Origin: Paludibacteraceae bacterium
Lineage (GTDB): Bacteria > Bacteroidota > Bacteroidia > Bacteroidales > Paludibacteraceae
DNA: 6,889 nucleotides
NCBI GenBank assembly: GCA_017550055.1
Contig: JAFYMM010000028.1
Coordinates: forward strand, 1-6,889
Reading direction: 5' to 3'
Each line of letters opens with the position of its first letter. Positions within the stretch are counted from its first letter, which is position 1. The notes under the pieces were generated by a model. It was not told where the DNA came from. It was given only the letters and a program-made list of their open reading frames with translations, and made no database searches. A program made the position numbers and the translations under genes. Shown here one piece after another: positions 6,512 to 6,889 of the stretch.

Positions 6512-6543
6512 AAAACGGCTCCCAAAAAGAGCCGTTTTTTTTT
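6512..6543 (+). terminator. Intrinsic terminator after the second lipoprotein
   Basis: AAAACGGCTC (6512-6521) and GAGCCGTTTT (6529-6538) form a perfect 10-bp stem around a 7-nt loop (CCAAAAA). The right arm runs into nine consecutive T at 6535-6543. It closes the transcription unit that ends with the second lipoprotein, and possibly the whole run from ispE. Confidence 0.92.
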
Positions 6544-6741
6544 ATACTTTTCCATAAAAACAAGAAATTATTTGCTTTTCTACCCTCCATAAAGTACACA
6601 AAACACCCATTTTCCTATTTAATTATAAGCTTTAACATACGTTTTTATCAAACATTTCAAACAACGCCCCAACAAAACCACACTATAAATCAATAACTTA
6701 AAATAAATATTAAAAAAATTATAAAAATAATTGCAAAAATA

Positions 6742-6773
6742 TTTGGTAGAATAAGAAAAATATCGTAACTTTG
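6742..6773 (+). promoter_or_regulatory. Promoter of tRNA-Ser
   Basis: TTTG at 6742-6745 and TAACTTTG at 6766-6773 match both elements of the Bacteroidota housekeeping promoter, with a 20-bp spacer. The predicted start near 6780 lies a few bases before the mature tRNA 5' end, so the leader would be very short. Confidence 0.85.
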
Positions 6774-6786
6774 CATCGCTTTTGAA

Positions 6787-6871
6787 GGAGAGATGGCAGA
6801 GTGGTCGATTGCAGCGGTCTTGAAAACCGCCGTACTGAGAGGTACCGGGGGTTCGAATCCCTCTCTCTCCG
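6787..6871 (+). tRNA. tRNA-Ser, anticodon TGA
   Basis: An 85-nt class II tRNA folds cleanly. The acceptor arm GGAGAGA (6787-6793) pairs fully with TCTCTCC (6864-6870), with discriminator G at 6871. The anticodon arm GCGGT/ACCGC (6814-6818 and 6826-6830) closes the loop CTTGAAA, giving anticodon TGA at 6821-6823, which reads UCA and other UCN serine codons. The long variable arm (GTAC/GTAC around 6832-6845) and G discriminator are typical of serine tRNAs. The T arm is GGGGG-TTCGAAT-CCCTC with one G-U pair. The 3' CCA is not encoded (CAA follows), so it must be added by the nucleotidyltransferase. Confidence 0.97.
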
Positions 6872-6889
6872 CAAGGAAAAATAAATCAA

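Noticed and set aside
6544..6741. Search for a gene, repeat or - strand promoter in the A/T-rich gap before the tRNA
   Set aside because: I found no open frame with coding character, no inverted CAAAnnTA promoter and no clear repeat, only A/T-rich sequence.
1..6889. CRISPR arrays, insertion sequences, integrase sites or a defence system
   Set aside because: No spaced repeat array, transposase, terminal inverted repeats or defence-type gene is present. The tRNA-Ser could in principle be an integration site, but the window ends 18 bases after it and shows no duplicated tRNA end.

Overview
This window looks like ordinary chromosome from a low-GC member of the Bacteroidales (phylum Bacteroidota). 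Three things point there. The best promoter matches have the Bacteroidota form TAnnTTTG at about -7, and clear Shine-Dalgarno sequences are absent. The RarA, IspE and LytS/LytTR proteins read like Bacteroidales versions. The two lipoproteins have acidic residues just after the lipidated cysteine. All genes lie on the + strand. No mobile element, CRISPR array or phage gene is visible.

Layout. 1-49 is a short tandem repeat directly in front of rarA. 50-1312 is rarA, a replication-fork AAA+ ATPase. 1313-1424 is a gap with an 11-bp tandem repeat and a small perfect inverted repeat. 1425-3325 is a two-component pair: a LytS-type membrane histidine kinase and a LytTR response regulator, almost touching. 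3326-3579 has no convincing protein gene. It holds a promoter match, a strong intrinsic terminator about 120 nt downstream of it (together a possible small RNA), and then a separate promoter for ispE. 3580-5500 is a tight run of ispE (isoprenoid precursors), an acyl-ACP thioesterase (fatty acids) and yraN (nuclease-like), with 2-nt gaps. 5536-6494 holds two lipoproteins of unknown function. An intrinsic terminator follows at 6512-6543. 6544-6741 is AT-rich and I see nothing in it. 6742-6871 is a well-formed promoter and a tRNA-Ser(TGA).

How the genes relate. No terminator is visible between 3580 and 6494, so ispE, thioesterase, yraN and both lipoproteins may share one transcript from the ispE promoter to the terminator at 6512. 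This is inference, and the lipoproteins could have promoters I cannot recognise. The kinase and regulator surely work together, but nothing here identifies their signal or targets. I found no clear undescribed multi-gene system. The best leads are the possible small RNA at 3391-3510, the repeats in front of the two-component operon, and the uncharacterised lipoprotein pair.
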